DNA from: Methylomonas rivi | Lineage (GTDB): Bacteria; Pseudomonadota; Gammaproteobacteria; Methylococcales; Methylomonadaceae | Direction of reading: 5' to 3' | NCBI RefSeq assembly: GCF_024505165.1 | Contig: NZ_JANIBK010000027.1 | Span: forward strand, 1-38,687 | Length of the DNA: 38,687 bases | Shown here: in pieces, positions 27,999 to 35,596 of the stretch | How the letters are laid out: the number at the start of each line of letters is the position of its first letter | Position numbering within the stretch: the stretch's first letter is position 1 | Translations under genes and position numbers: made by a program | Notes under the pieces: model-generated | What the model saw: the letters and a program-made list of their open reading frames with translations, nothing else | The model's database searches: none | Told to the model about the DNA's origin: nothing

Positions 27999-28928
27999 TT
28001 ATACCGCGCTTGCAAATAGAGAGTGATAATCGTTGACCTGTTGCGCCGTCAGCAGAAAGACGCCGTCGCCGCCGCGTTCGAACTCCAGCCACTGGAAAGG
28101 CACGTTGGGGAATAGCTCCTGTAACGTTTCCGCGCTGCTGCCCACTTCCACGATCAGTATGCCCTGCTCCGCCAAATAGCGCTTGGCATCCGCCAGAATA
28201 CGGATCACCAAATCCAGGCCGCTGTCGCCGCCGGTAAAGCCCATTTCCGGTTCGGCATGAAATTCGGCCGGCAAGTTTTCCCATTCGCTAATCGCCACAT
28301 AAGGCGGATTGCTGACGATGATGTCGTAGGGTTTGCGCGGCAGCTCGGCAAACAAATCGGATTGATATAAAGTCACCTGTTCGGCCAGATCGTGTTTGTC
28401 CACATTAATGGCCGCCACGACCAACGCATCGTCGGATAGCTCCACCGCATCGACTTGCGCATCGGGGAAAGCATAGGCGCAAGCAATGGCAATACAGGCG
28501 CTGCCGGTGCATAAATCCAGGATATTGAACACCCGGTCTTCATCCGCCCAAGGTTCGAAGCGTTCGGCTATCAGTTCGGCGATCGGCGAACGCGGCACCA
28601 GCACCCGCTCGTCGACATAAAAAGACAAGCCGGCGAACAGGGCTTCGTTGGTCAGATAAGCGGACGGCTTGCGCTCGCGGATGCGGCGCTCGATCAAGGT
28701 CAACACCGCTTGGCGTTCCGGCATGGTCAAAACGCTGTCAAGATAACTATCGGCCAAATCGTAGGGTTGGTTAAGGGTGTGCAAAACGATGGCCGCCGCT
28801 TCGTCCAAGGGTGTCAGCGTGCCGTGCCCTAGAAAGACATTATGTTCGGCAAAACGGCTGGCGCCCCAGCGAATATAGTCTCTGATGCTGTTCAGGGTTG
28901 TGATAACATCCGGCGAAGTGATAGTCAT
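27999..28928 (-). CDS. prmB: 50S ribosomal protein L3 N5-glutamine methyltransferase
   Basis: A 309-residue SAM-dependent methyltransferase. Motif I is NILDLCTGSACIAIACAYAFPDA (about residue 135), and the catalytic motif is NPPYVAISEWENLPAEFHAEPEMGF, the N-P-P-Y pocket that holds the glutamine amide, as in the HemK/PrmC/PrmB family. The length, an N-terminal domain without a PrmC-type start, and position directly before aroC favour PrmB (L3 modification) over PrmC (release factor modification). Its promoter should lie in the 68-base divergent gap shared with the HDOD gene. Confidence 0.94.
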   Translation of the reverse strand: MTITSPDVITTLNSIRDYIRWGASRFAEHNVFLGHGTLTPLDEAAAIVLHTLNQPYDLADSYLDSVLTMPERQAVLTLIERRIRERKPSAYLTNEALFAGLSFYVDERVLVPRSPIAELIAERFEPWADEDRVFNILDLCTGSACIAIACAYAFPDAQVDAVELSDDALVVAAINVDKHDLAEQVTLYQSDLFAELPRKPYDIIVSNPPYVAISEWENLPAEFHAEPEMGFTGGDSGLDLVIRILADAKRYLAEQGILIVEVGSSAETLQELFPNVPFQWLEFERGGDGVFLLTAQQVNDYHSLFASAV

Positions 28929-28996
28929 GTGCTGCCCGCAGATAAAAAGGCTGCAAATTTTAAACTAAACCCGACCCGCTTGTCCGAATAAAGCAA

Positions 28997-29881
28997 ATGC
29001 CGATGACCGAGGCCATCCCCAATCCCAAATCCAGCAAACTTGCCAAAAACCGCTTATATCTGGATTGTTACAAATACATGCAATCCGAAAAACTGGATTT
29101 ACCGACTATCCCGGATGTGTCCGTCAAAATTCGCCGCGCCATCAACGAACCCAGTGCCAACAGCAGCAAAATCGCCCGCGTGGTGCAGATCGACCCCAGC
29201 ATTACCGCCCGTCTGATCAAAATTTCCAACAGCCCGCTGTATCGCGGCCGCCGCAAGATAGAAAGCTGCCCGGAAGCCATTACCCGGCTCGGTTTGAAAG
29301 CCGCCCAGGACATCATCACCGTATTTGCGCTAAAAGCCGTGTTCAACGCCAAAACCGGGATTATTCGCCGCAAAATGCAGGAGCTGTGGGCCCACAGCAG
29401 CCATGTCGCCGCCATCAGCGCGGTGTTGGCGCATAAAACCCCCGGCTTCGACCCGGACCGGGCCATGCTGGCCGGCTTGATCCATGACATCGGCATTGTG
29501 CCGATACTGGGCTATGCCGATCGGCAGCCGGATATTTTGGCCTCGCCCACCGATCTTGCCGAAACCGTCAAAGAGCTGCGCAGCGAAATCGGCGTGCAAA
29601 TCATCCGCAGATGGGACTTTCCGACCGACTTTGAAGATGTCGTAAACCATGCGGAAAACTGGTATCGCGACAGCGGCCCGCAGGCCACTTATAGCGACAT
29701 CGTGATGGTTTCGCAACTGCATAGCTTTATCGGCAAGGTCGACATCAAGAAAATGCCGAAGATGGATGAGTTGCCCGCCTATAAAAAACTGGCCGCCGGC
29801 AATCTGGACGCCGACCTCAGCATCAATATTCTCGATCAGGTCAAGGATGAGATCGAACACGTGCGCGCCATGTTGAATTGA
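28997..29881 (+). CDS. HDOD domain signalling protein
   Basis: A 294-residue soluble protein, the first plus-strand gene in the window. The HDOD domain starts at LDLPTIPDVSVKIRRAINEP, continues with VVQIDPSITARLIKISNSPLY and AITRLGLKAAQDIITVFAL, and includes LIHDIGIVPI (about residue 160). HDOD proteins are HD-fold relatives thought to act in signalling networks linked to nucleotide second messengers and stress; no extra GGDEF, EAL or REC domain is attached. An in-frame ATG two codons downstream (29003) is an alternative start. It is divergent from prmB and converges with the amidohydrolase, whose stop lies two bases away. Confidence 0.9.
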   Translation: MPMTEAIPNPKSSKLAKNRLYLDCYKYMQSEKLDLPTIPDVSVKIRRAINEPSANSSKIARVVQIDPSITARLIKISNSPLYRGRRKIESCPEAITRLGLKAAQDIITVFALKAVFNAKTGIIRRKMQELWAHSSHVAAISAVLAHKTPGFDPDRAMLAGLIHDIGIVPILGYADRQPDILASPTDLAETVKELRSEIGVQIIRRWDFPTDFEDVVNHAENWYRDSGPQATYSDIVMVSQLHSFIGKVDIKKMPKMDELPAYKKLAAGNLDADLSINILDQVKDEIEHVRAMLN

Positions 29882-29883
29882 GC

Positions 29884-31110
29884 TTACTCCGCAACGGCCA
29901 GGCAGGTTTCCACCAGCCTCACCCAATAAGTCGCCCCCAGCGGCAATATCGCGTCGTTAAAATCGTAACTGGCATTATGCAAAGTACATGGGCCGGCGCC
30001 GTGATCGGGCAAACGGTGCTCGCCTTCGCCATTGCCGATGAAACAATAGCAGCCCGGCAATTGTTGCAGCATGTAGGCAAAATCCTCCGCGCCCATCACC
30101 GGCTGCTGCGGCAGTACATTTTCCTTGCCGACAATGCCCGCCATCACCTGCCGGCATAATGCCGTCTGTTCCGGATGATTGACGGTAGCGGGATACCCTT
30201 TGGTAAATTCAATCTCCCCCGTCATAGCGTGCGCCAGACAAGTATGCTCGACGATATCCGCCATGCGTCGCTGTATCAAAGCCATCAATTCAGCCGAAAA
30301 CGTCCGCAAGGTGCCGGTCATTTCGCAACTGTCGGCAATGACGTTTTTTGTCTCGCCCACATGTACCGTGGTTATCGACAACACGCCAGCATCCAGCGGG
30401 TTGGCGCTGCGGGTGAGTATGGTTTGAAAAGCCATGATGATTTGCGCCGCCACCGGCACCGGATCCAAACCTAAATGCGGTAGCGCGGCATGGCAGCCCT
30501 TGCCGCGAATAACGATCCGAAAGGTATCGAAGGCCGCCATTACAGGCCCCACGCCGACCGCGAATTGCCCGACCGGTATACCGGGCCAGTTATGCATGCC
30601 GTAGACCGCCTGCATGGGAAACAGGTCAAACAATCCGTCTTTGATCATGGCATCCGCCCCGCCGCCGCCCTCTTCGGCCGGTTGAAAAATCAGATGTACC
30701 GTACCGTCGAAATTTTTATGCCGGGCCAAATACTGCGCGGCAGCCAACAACATGGCGGTATGGCCATCATGCCCGCAGGCGTGCATCTTGCCGAGATACA
30801 CCGATGCATGGGCAAAGCCGTTTTGTTCCAAAATCGGCAAGGCATCCATGTCGGCCCTTAGGCCGATGGCGTGCGCTGAACGGCCGGCTTGTATCGTCCC
30901 CACCACGCCGGTCTTGCCCAAACCGCGATGCACGGGAATACCCCAACCTTGCAAAGCCGCCGCCACCCGCTCGGCAGTACGCAGCTCCTCAAAACATAAT
31001 TCGGGATGCGCGTGAATATCGCGGCGCAAGTCTTCGATTGCCGCTGTCTCGGCAACAATGCCCGGCAACAGTTGCGCCTGAGTCATGGGCTGCTTAGTCA
31101 ACTCGTCCAT
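29884..31110 (-). CDS. M20-family amidohydrolase (hippurate hydrolase-like)
   Basis: A 408-residue metallopeptidase-fold enzyme of the M20D/amidohydrolase group (HipO, IAA-amino acid hydrolase, N-acyl amino acid amidohydrolase). Metal ligands are in family contexts: HAHPELCFEE, ALRADMDALPI, GKMHACGHDGHTAMLLAAA, and FQPAEEGGGGADAMI; VMGAEDFAYMLQQLPGCYCFIGNG is the C-terminal signature. It hydrolyses N-acyl amino acid amide bonds, with unknown exact substrate. No signal peptide is seen. An AGGA site lies just upstream of the ATG. It is the last core-type gene before the tRNA and the accessory region. Confidence 0.93.
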   Translation of the reverse strand: MDELTKQPMTQAQLLPGIVAETAAIEDLRRDIHAHPELCFEELRTAERVAAALQGWGIPVHRGLGKTGVVGTIQAGRSAHAIGLRADMDALPILEQNGFAHASVYLGKMHACGHDGHTAMLLAAAQYLARHKNFDGTVHLIFQPAEEGGGGADAMIKDGLFDLFPMQAVYGMHNWPGIPVGQFAVGVGPVMAAFDTFRIVIRGKGCHAALPHLGLDPVPVAAQIIMAFQTILTRSANPLDAGVLSITTVHVGETKNVIADSCEMTGTLRTFSAELMALIQRRMADIVEHTCLAHAMTGEIEFTKGYPATVNHPEQTALCRQVMAGIVGKENVLPQQPVMGAEDFAYMLQQLPGCYCFIGNGEGEHRLPDHGAGPCTLHNASYDFNDAILPLGATYWVRLVETCLAVAE

Positions 31111-31246
31111 ACCATATCCTTTCTATCAATGAACCAAAACGATTTGAACAACGCTTGCAAGCATAGCTAAAAACAGTCCTTCAAGCCGGAATTCGATTAT
31201 TTCCGGCTTTGATCAAGCGATTTTCGGCTAAATTATATAAACAGGA

Positions 31247-31281
31247 TTGCATAAAACCTATATTTCATTCATAATGCGCGG
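31247..31281 (+). promoter_or_regulatory. Sigma-70-type promoter of tRNA-Ser
   Basis: TTGCAT (-35, 31247-31252), a 17-base spacer, and CATAAT (-10, 31270-31275), followed by a GC-rich discriminator GCGCGG (31276-31281). Transcription would begin around 31282, about 15 bases before the mature tRNA end. A GC-rich discriminator is typical of stringently controlled stable RNA promoters. Confidence 0.8.
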
Positions 31282-31296
31282 CTGAAATATTGATCC

Positions 31297-31384
31297 GGAG
31301 AGATGGCCGAGCGGTCGAAGGCGCACGCCTGGAAAGTGTGTATACGGAAACGTATCGAGGGTTCGAATCCCTCTTTCTCCGCCA
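31297..31384 (+). tRNA. tRNA-Ser (anticodon GGA)
   Basis: An 88-base class II tRNA including an encoded CCA (31382-31384). The acceptor stem is GGAGAGA with TTTCTCC (one G-T pair), the T arm is GAGGG-TTCGAAT-CCCTC, and the anticodon loop CTGGAAA carries GGA at 31331-31333, reading UCC/UCU serine codons. A long variable arm (TATACG-GAAA-CGTATC region) is typical of serine tRNAs. A truncated phage-type integrase gene starts 105 bases downstream, so its 3' end is a likely integration site. Confidence 0.97.
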
Positions 31385-31396
31385 CATTGTTAAGCA

Positions 31397-31428
31397 GTTG
31401 ATTTTAAATAAATTTTAAAAAAATCAAC
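31397..31428. repeat. AT-rich inverted repeat after tRNA-Ser
   Basis: GTTGATTTT (31397-31405) and AAAATCAAC (31420-31428) are exact reverse complements with a 14-base AT loop. The site may end the tRNA transcript or be a protein-binding site near an attachment region; the sequence alone does not decide. Confidence 0.5.
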
Positions 31429-31451
31429 ACAAATTCAGCCTCAAAAAGCGG

Positions 31452-31478
31452 CTTTTGTTACACAAAAGTGCTACACAA
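31452..31478. promoter_or_regulatory. Repeated motif cluster upstream of the integrase fragment
   Basis: CTTTTGT (31452-31458) and ACAAAAG (31462-31468) form a 7-bp inverted repeat, and TACACAA occurs twice in the same direction at 31459-31465 and 31472-31478, spaced 13 bases start to start. The cluster lies 12-38 bases before the integrase ATG. Direct repeats here resemble integrase arm-type binding sites, by inference only. Confidence 0.4.
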
Positions 31479-31489
31479 GAGGCTTAAAA

Positions 31490-31849
31490 ATGGCGAAAAT
31501 CCCCTACCTCGTCAAACGAAATAACATTTATTATTTTCGTATCCGCATCCCCGCAAAACATCGCGACTCTTTAAATTTTCAAGAAATTGTCCGCAGCTTA
31601 AAGACGGAAAATCGAGAAGAAGCTACCCTGAAAGCTTTGAAGCTCGCCGCTAATTTCAAAGCCTTATTGCATGATTTAAAAACCGGCATGACCGACAAAA
31701 TCAGCCGAGTTAAGTTACTGGATAGTTCGCTCGACACGCCTTCTAAGCAGTTCGAAGAAAATTCACCGCCGGTCGTTGCTTGCTCAACCACTTTAACCGG
31801 TGATTTTTCGTATGGAAAAAGGTCATCGAGACCTAAGTCATCGATGTAG
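31490..31849 (+). pseudogene. N-terminal fragment of a tyrosine-type integrase
   Basis: A 119-codon frame with an AGAGG ribosome-binding site before the ATG. Residues 1 to about 65 (MAKIPYLVKRNNIYYFRIRI, then IVRSLKTENREEATLKALKLA) match the N-terminal domain (DUF6538-type) of phage and island integrases, which bind arm-type DNA. A full integrase has about 400-500 residues with a catalytic Arg...His-x-x-Arg...Tyr domain; none of this follows, and the frame ends at 31849 just before the hexanucleotide array. It is therefore a remnant. Its position behind tRNA-Ser fits an island that integrated at the tRNA 3' end. Its last 40 or so residues may not be integrase-derived. Confidence 0.75.
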
Positions 31850-32175
31850 TCTTCGTCGAGATCGTCTAAATCTAGGTCTGGGTCTGGGTCTGGGTCTGGG
31901 TCTAGGTCTAGGTCTAGGTCTAGGTCTAGGTCTAGGTCTAGGTCTAGGTCTAGGTCTGGGTCTAGGTCTAGGTCTAGGTCTGGGTCTGGGTCTGGGTTTT
32001 CTAGATATGTCAGTTTTTCTGAAAGACAATACCTTTCACGAGCCAAACTATCTCGTTTTCCATACGCACCTATCTCGTTAAAATCCAAATTCTTTATTTC
32101 ACGCTCAATATCTTTTATTCTCTTGGCTATATTTTCAGGCGTAACATCACTTGCATTATCGATTCCATTTATCAT
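31579..32175 (-). CDS. Protein with 21-unit Asp-Leu/Asp-Pro repeat, antisense to the integrase fragment
   Basis: A 198-residue frame with a good ribosome-binding site (GGAAGGAAG six bases before the ATG). Residues 1-59 are charged and helical (VTPENIAKRIKDIEREIKNL). They are followed by about 45 residues of strictly alternating Asp with Leu or Pro, then an acidic stretch (DDLDEDYIDDLGLDDLFPYE), and a Ser/Val-rich tail of about 75 residues. That tail is encoded by the strand opposite the integrase fragment (31579-31849), so it is probably a chance extension unless the integrase is dead. I do not recognise the N-terminal domain. The repeat would be highly acidic and probably extended, perhaps metal-binding, which is speculation. 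The ribosome-binding site and intact frame through the repeat are the main support. Confidence 0.55.
   Translation of the reverse strand: MINGIDNASDVTPENIAKRIKDIEREIKNLDFNEIGAYGKRDSLARERYCLSEKLTYLENPDPDPDLDLDLDPDLDLDLDLDLDLDLDLDLDPDPDPDPDLDLDDLDEDYIDDLGLDDLFPYEKSPVKVVEQATTGGEFSSNCLEGVSSELSSNLTRLILSVMPVFKSCNKALKLAASFKAFRVASSRFSVFKLRTIS
31871..31996. repeat. Hexanucleotide tandem repeat, 21 units of TCTRGG
   Basis: An uninterrupted 126-base array: 13 units TCTAGG and 8 units TCTGGG, with no other variation. The order from left to right is one A-type, four G-type, nine A-type, one G-type, three A-type, three G-type. On the minus strand the units read GAC CTA or GAC CCA. Because the unit length is a multiple of three, copy-number change would lengthen or shorten the encoded repeat without a frameshift. 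Each A-type unit carries the tetranucleotide CTAG, which is usually rare in proteobacteria. Confidence 0.97.
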
Positions 32176-32481
32176 ATAAAACTTCCTTCCATATTAAATT
32201 AATTACATGTAATTACCAGATTAGCCTTCTCCACCATCCGAGATAGTTCATGCCCACTTACCATAAAAATACTCAAAACATCATACAAGTGATTTTTTTT
32301 AAAACAGACTACTGACACTTATCCGTTAATTCGTCGAGACCATTAGCGCAATATAATAAAAAATACTACCGCCATTACATGGCCTCCTCAAAAAACAGCG
32401 AACTATTATAACACATAGATAACTATTCTTATTCCCTCAGCCACCGACCAAATATTGAATAGTTTGAAAATCTTGCTGCCA
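32176..32481. other. AT-rich intergenic region, possible leader peptide
   Basis: No gene of normal size is seen. On the minus strand a strong ribosome-binding site GAGGAGG (32383-32389) stands seven bases before an ATG (32373-32375) that opens a ten-codon hydrophobic frame, MAVVFFIILR, ending at 32343. The rest is AT-rich and should contain the promoter of the repeat-protein gene starting at 32175. Confidence 0.35.
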
Positions 32482-33093
32482 CTAAATACCAACCTCAAAA
32501 ATAAATTCCTTGATATACCATTTTTCTGTATCTTCCAGGAATAAAATATGATCCTTGATGATGGCAAACGCCTTTTCGCCTCCTATTGAGTCGAAATCAG
32601 CGTGACAACATAGCTCCATTCCACGCGATGACACATGGGAGTGATCGAATGTGCAGTCGCTCAAATAGTGTAAAAAGTGACAAACCACATGCCTCACCAC
32701 CGTTCCACCAAGCCCTCTCTTATCAGGCCTAACCCATAACAGTGGTAAATCGAGGAACGCAGTATTGATTTTTTTTGTCCGCGTCTCAGTCCAAAGCCAA
32801 CCGAATACAATAAATCCAAGCGGTGCATCTGATTCAGGCTGATTAGCATCCCAAACCGCTATGATGGCATTGGAATCAAAATTCCATTTTTCATCGAACG
32901 ATCTCATGAGCGTAGTCAATTCAGAAGCGCTCCATTGGGCGTTATTCAGACTAGACTTGGTAATCAAATCGCTGGATGGGTTGATTTCACCAGAAAGTTC
33001 AGCCACAGTATCAGCAACCATCGCGGGATAAGTCCAATTTTGCGGGAAAATATCAGGCCTCAAATTAACATCACACAATAAGACATCTTTCAT
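32482..33093 (-). CDS. Predicted GNAT-fold protein, possible partner of the XRE regulator
   Basis: A 203-residue protein. The central segment AFLDLPLLWVRPDKRGLGGTVVRHVVCHFL (about residues 112-141) has the beta strand, R-G-x-G-G turn and following helix of GNAT motif A, and the preceding APLGFIVFGWLW strand fits the fold. The remaining sequence is not recognised, and the substrate is unknown. A GAGAGG site lies close to the ATG. The gene follows the XRE regulator by 53 bases on the same strand and is AT-rich, as is typical of the accessory region. A toxin-antitoxin role is possible, because GNAT toxins exist, but their usual partner is a ribbon-helix-helix protein, not XRE. Confidence 0.65.
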   Translation of the reverse strand: MKDVLLCDVNLRPDIFPQNWTYPAMVADTVAELSGEINPSSDLITKSSLNNAQWSASELTTLMRSFDEKWNFDSNAIIAVWDANQPESDAPLGFIVFGWLWTETRTKKINTAFLDLPLLWVRPDKRGLGGTVVRHVVCHFLHYLSDCTFDHSHVSSRGMELCCHADFDSIGGEKAFAIIKDHILFLEDTEKWYIKEFIFEVGI

Positions 33094-33146
33094 CCCAACC
33101 TCTCTTACTAAAAATTTAATTGATAAACTATAAAAATAAATATTAA

Positions 33147-33548
33147 TTAACGATCAAACTTGAACTCGACAATTAAACACCCTGTTTTTTCTGATTTTAC
33201 CAATGACATTTTTGGGTCATTATTATTGGTTAGCCGCCTTAGCTCACCCAACATCACACGCTCGTTCTCGGTAATGACCACACCTAAATGCGGTTCAATG
33301 GCATCCAATAACTTAGTCTCGTATTCCGCCAAATAACGCCTTAACATAAACCCAGGATCGACACCGAAAACCTTGGCCAACATAGGCACTTTATATATTG
33401 GCACTCTGGTTCTGCCTTTTTTAAATAGCGTGATAATATTTGGATTCACATAACCAATTTTATCGGCTATTTCGTTTTGCTTAAACGGTGACTGATTGAT
33501 CAAGACTTCCAAGTATTTACTGAAATTTACTTTCGATGCATATTTCAT
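33147..33548 (-). CDS. XRE-like helix-turn-helix regulator
   Basis: A 133-residue protein. The N-terminal helix-turn-helix spans about residues 10-62 (FKQNEIADKIGYVNPNIITLFKKGRTRVPIYKVPMLAKVFGV), with the Q-x-x-x-A-x-x-x-x-x-x-x-x-x-I pattern of Cro/CI/XRE proteins. The C-terminal half (ETKLLDAIEPHLGVVITENERVMLGELRRL) is helical, ending in a short strand. It is divergent from hsdM, with 287 bases between them. TATTTCAT occurs twice close to its start (33541-33548 and 33558-33565) and ATGAAATA once in inverse orientation (33653-33660), which could be operator half-sites. It probably controls itself and the GNAT-like gene, possibly also hsdMS. Confidence 0.82.
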   Translation of the reverse strand: MKYASKVNFSKYLEVLINQSPFKQNEIADKIGYVNPNIITLFKKGRTRVPIYKVPMLAKVFGVDPGFMLRRYLAEYETKLLDAIEPHLGVVITENERVMLGELRRLTNNNDPKMSLVKSEKTGCLIVEFKFDR

Positions 33549-33835
33549 GATTTAATCTATTTCATAGTTGTTACTTAAAAAACACTTTTATAACACAGCA
33601 AAAATACAATCTTTACTACAAAATATTGGCAAATTAACTAAAACAATAACCCATGAAATAAATATCAATATTTGCAAATTTCCAGCTCAGTATCGAGTTT
33701 TGAAAGTGAATAAGTTTGGCACTAATGGTAATCATCCCTTAGAATCGACACGCTTTGGCGCAGTGCATTGATAGGCAATCTGTGCACATCCTTACTAAAT
33801 GTCGCCAGCCACAATCATTCGAAAATCAAGGACGC
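33549..33835. promoter_or_regulatory. Divergent control region between XRE regulator and hsdM
   Basis: A 287-base AT-rich stretch. It contains a second copy of TATTTCAT (33558-33565) and the inverse ATGAAATA (33653-33660), candidate operator half-sites for the adjacent HTH protein. A TTGGCA (33715-33720) could be a -35 box for hsdM, but the matching -10 is weak. A 67-codon frame across the region has no family-like sequence and is not called. Confidence 0.35.
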
Positions 33836-35596
33836 ATGAATCATCAATCCCTTTCCGCCTTCATATGGGCGGTAGCCGACTTATTGCGCGGCGATTACAA
33901 ACAATCCGAATACGGCAAAGTTATCCTGCCCTTCACGGTATTACGCCGTCTGGACTGCGTGCTGGAAGAAACCAAAGACCCGGTGCTGGCCGAATACGCC
34001 GACAAACAAAAGCTCGGCATCAACCCGGAAGCCTTTTTGTTGCGCAAGGCTGGGCAAAGCTTCTTTAACACCTCGCCGCTAGACATCAAAAAGCTGATGG
34101 GCGATCAGGACCACATCAAGGAAAACCTGTTTGCCTATATCCAAGGCTTTTCGGTCGAGGTGAGGGACATTTTCGAGCGCTTCGACTTCTACAACCAAGT
34201 CGAGCGCTTGCATAAATCCGGTCTGCTCTATCAGGTCACCGAAAAATTCGCTCAGATCGATCTGCATCCGGACAAGGTCGACAACCACCAAATGGGTTTG
34301 GTGTTCGAGGAACTTATCCGCAAGTTTGCGGAAATCTCGAATGAAACCGCCGGCGAGCATTTCACCCCGCGCGAAGTGATTAAATTGATGGTCAACCTGT
34401 TGTTCATCGAAGATGACGACGTGCTGGCCAAGCCTGGCGTGGTGCGCACCATTTATGACCCCACGGCCGGCACTGGCGGCATGTTGTCAGTCGCTGGCGA
34501 ATATCTGGAAGAGCATAATCCGGAAGCGCGTTTGACCATGTTCGGGCAGGAACTCAATCCGGAATCCTACGCCATCTGCAAAGCCGATATGCTGATCAAG
34601 GGGCAGGATGTCGCCAATATCGTGTTCGGCAACACTTTCTCCGACGACGGCCATATCCTGAAGAAGTTTGACTATATGCTGTCCAATCCGCCGTTTGGGG
34701 TGGAATGGAAGAAAGTCGAAAAAGAAATCCGCAACGAACACGAGAAGCAAGGCTTCAACGGCCGCTTCGGACCCGGGCTACCGCGCGTGTCCGACGGCTC
34801 CTTGCTGTTCCTGCTGCATCTCATCAGTAAGATGCGTCCCTCCCATGACGGCGGCAGTCGCTTTGGTATCGTCTTGAATGGCTCGCCCTTGTTCACCGGC
34901 GGCGCCGCTTCCGGCGAAAGCGAAATCCGCCGCTATGTGCTGGAAAACGATTTGGTCGAAGCCATCATCGGCTTACCGACCGACATGTTCTACAACACCG
35001 GTATTTCCACCTATGTGTGGATACTCTCCAACCGCAAACCGGAACACCGCAAAGGTAAACTGCAACTGATTGATGCCAGTGGTTTCTGGCAGAAGATGCG
35101 CAAAAGCCTGGGCTCCAAGCGCAAGGAATTGTCGGATGAGCATATTGTGGAAATCACCCGCTTGTTTGGGCAATTCATTGAATACCCTGAAGGGCATAAA
35201 GCCAGTGACGGCAAGAAACCCATCTCCAAAATCTTCAAAAACAGCGATTTTGGCTATCGCACCATCACCGTCGAACGCCCGCTCAGAGATGAACAAGGCA
35301 ACATCCTGCTCGGCACAAAAGGCAAGCTGAAAGGCAAACCACAACCCGACTCCAGCTTACGCGATACTGAAAACGTGCCGCTGTCGGAAGACGTGGAAAG
35401 CTACTTCAAGCGCGAGGTGCTGCCTCATGCGCCGGATGCGTGGATAGATCACGACAAAACCAAGGTCGGCTACGAAATACCCTTCAACCGGCATTTCTAT
35501 GTGTTCGAGCCGCCACGGGAGTTGGCCGCGATTGATGCAGACCTCAAACAATGCACCGATCGCATTCTAACCATGATTGCGGGGCTGTCGGCATGA
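33836..35596 (+). CDS. hsdM: Type I restriction-modification system DNA N6-adenine methyltransferase subunit
   Basis: A 586-residue HsdM from the ATG at 33836, chosen for its AAGGA site and the family N-terminus [19 protein letters not shown]; a frame opening at 33755 would add 27 unrelated residues. The N-terminal HsdM_N helical domain (about 1-140) is followed by the SAM-binding motif [10 protein letters not shown] (Asp208) and the catalytic NPPF (Asn284) of N6-adenine gamma-type methyltransferases. The C-terminal part ([19 protein letters not shown]-type end) is also HsdM-like. It works as M2S with hsdS to methylate a bipartite target. It is intact and overlaps hsdS by four bases. Confidence 0.97.
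   Translation: MNHQSLSAFIWAVADLLRGDYKQSEYGKVILPFTVLRRLDCVLEETKDPVLAEYADKQKLGINPEAFLLRKAGQSFFNTSPLDIKKLMGDQDHIKENLFAYIQGFSVEVRDIFERFDFYNQVERLHKSGLLYQVTEKFAQIDLHPDKVDNHQMGLVFEELIRKFAEISNETAGEHFTPREVIKLMVNLLFIEDDDVLAKPGVVRTIYDPTAGTGGMLSVAGEYLEEHNPEARLTMFGQELNPESYAICKADMLIKGQDVANIVFGNTFSDDGHILKKFDYMLSNPPFGVEWKKVEKEIRNEHEKQGFNGRFGPGLPRVSDGSLLFLLHLISKMRPSHDGGSRFGIVLNGSPLFTGGAASGESEIRRYVLENDLVEAIIGLPTDMFYNTGISTYVWILSNRKPEHRKGKLQLIDASGFWQKMRKSLGSKRKELSDEHIVEITRLFGQFIEYPEGHKASDGKKPISKIFKNSDFGYRTITVERPLRDEQGNILLGTKGKLKGKPQPDSSLRDTENVPLSEDVESYFKREVLPHAPDAWIDHDKTKVGYEIPFNRHFYVFEPPRELAAIDADLKQCTDRILTMIAGLSA

Noticed and set aside
31871-31996. Possible CRISPR array or telomere-like repeat
   Set aside because: The units are contiguous six-base tandem repeats without spacers, and the locus is internal to the window and embedded in an open frame.
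31800-32081. Plus-strand frame encoding a Leu-Gly repeat protein
   Set aside because: It is the complementary reading of the hexamer array, with no ribosome-binding site or recognisable flanking domain; the minus-strand frame is better supported.
33568-33771. 67-codon frame between the XRE gene and hsdM
   Set aside because: No ribosome-binding site and no family-like sequence, and it lies in the control region.
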